Origin: Actinernus sp. WN-2022
Lineage: Eukaryota; Cnidaria; Anthozoa; Actiniaria; Actinernidae
Assembly: GCA_030867875.1 (NCBI GenBank)
Contig: JAOWCC010000577.1
Coordinates: 89,137,740 to 89,201,739, forward strand
DNA: 64,000 nucleotides
Reading direction: 5' to 3'
Shown here: positions 63,865 through 64,000 of the stretch, piece after piece
How the letters are laid out: the number at the start of each line of letters is the position of its first letter
Position numbering within the stretch: position 1 is the stretch's first letter
Translations under genes and position numbers: made by a program
Notes under the pieces: generated by a model
The model's input: only the letters and a program-made list of their open reading frames with translations
Databases searched by the model: none
What the model was told of the DNA's origin: nothing

Positions 63865-64000
63865 GTAAGCTGTCAATCAAAGAATGGATGGCAAGTTTCT
63901 GTAAAAGCTAGTGTAGGTCTAGGATGGCGGGAAGTTAAACCAGTGCTCGACCTTAACTTTTTTAATAACTGGTCCTGGGACTAGTAGAGCTGAAAATGTA

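Overview
The window looks like invertebrate metazoan nuclear DNA. It is AT-rich and has small spliced exons with consensus GT/AG sites, long introns, tRNA-derived SINEs, decayed CR1/L2-like and L1/Tx1-like LINEs, and many short elements with terminal inverted repeats (TIRs). The repeat families and the SHANK sequence suggest a cnidarian, most likely an anthozoan (stony coral or sea anemone). That placement is inference; the species cannot be read from the sequence. No bacterial operon, rRNA gene or CRISPR array is present.

Two host genes are supported, both on the + strand. The first is the 3' part of an unidentified, Thr/Gln/Ala-rich, probably nuclear protein. Its three phase-compatible exons are 1199-1534, 2217-2422 and 8355-9023, with the stop at 9021-9023. 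The second is the 5' part of a SHANK (ProSAP) synaptic-scaffold gene. Ten exons between 30476 and 63864 encode the N-terminal SPN ubiquitin-like domain and most of the ankyrin-repeat domain; the gene continues past the window. All ten exon junctions keep frame.

The rest is repeat. Intron 2423-8354 of gene 1 holds nested TIR elements. The gene-poor stretch 9024-30475 has a 2-kb inverted repeat with mirror-image reading frames (17711-19760), a 32-bp minisatellite (22378-23305), a 69-bp tandem repeat and several layered insertions. SHANK intron 2 (13.1 kb) carries two head-to-head arrays of the same ~56-bp satellite (32757-34100 and 39281-41712). Together they have the architecture of a foldback element about 9 kb long and could make a kilobase-scale double-stranded stem in the pre-mRNA. 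Intron 5 carries diverged repeats and a hairpin touching the exon 6 acceptor. Intron 6 carries an L1/Tx1-like fragment split by a SINE with a 10-bp target duplication. Intron 9 carries about 59 copies of a 33-bp minisatellite.

No intact transposase or reverse transcriptase was seen, so the mobile DNA here is non-autonomous or dead. The most unusual signal is the inverted satellite pair inside SHANK, followed by the mirror-ORF inverted repeat and the datable nested insertions.
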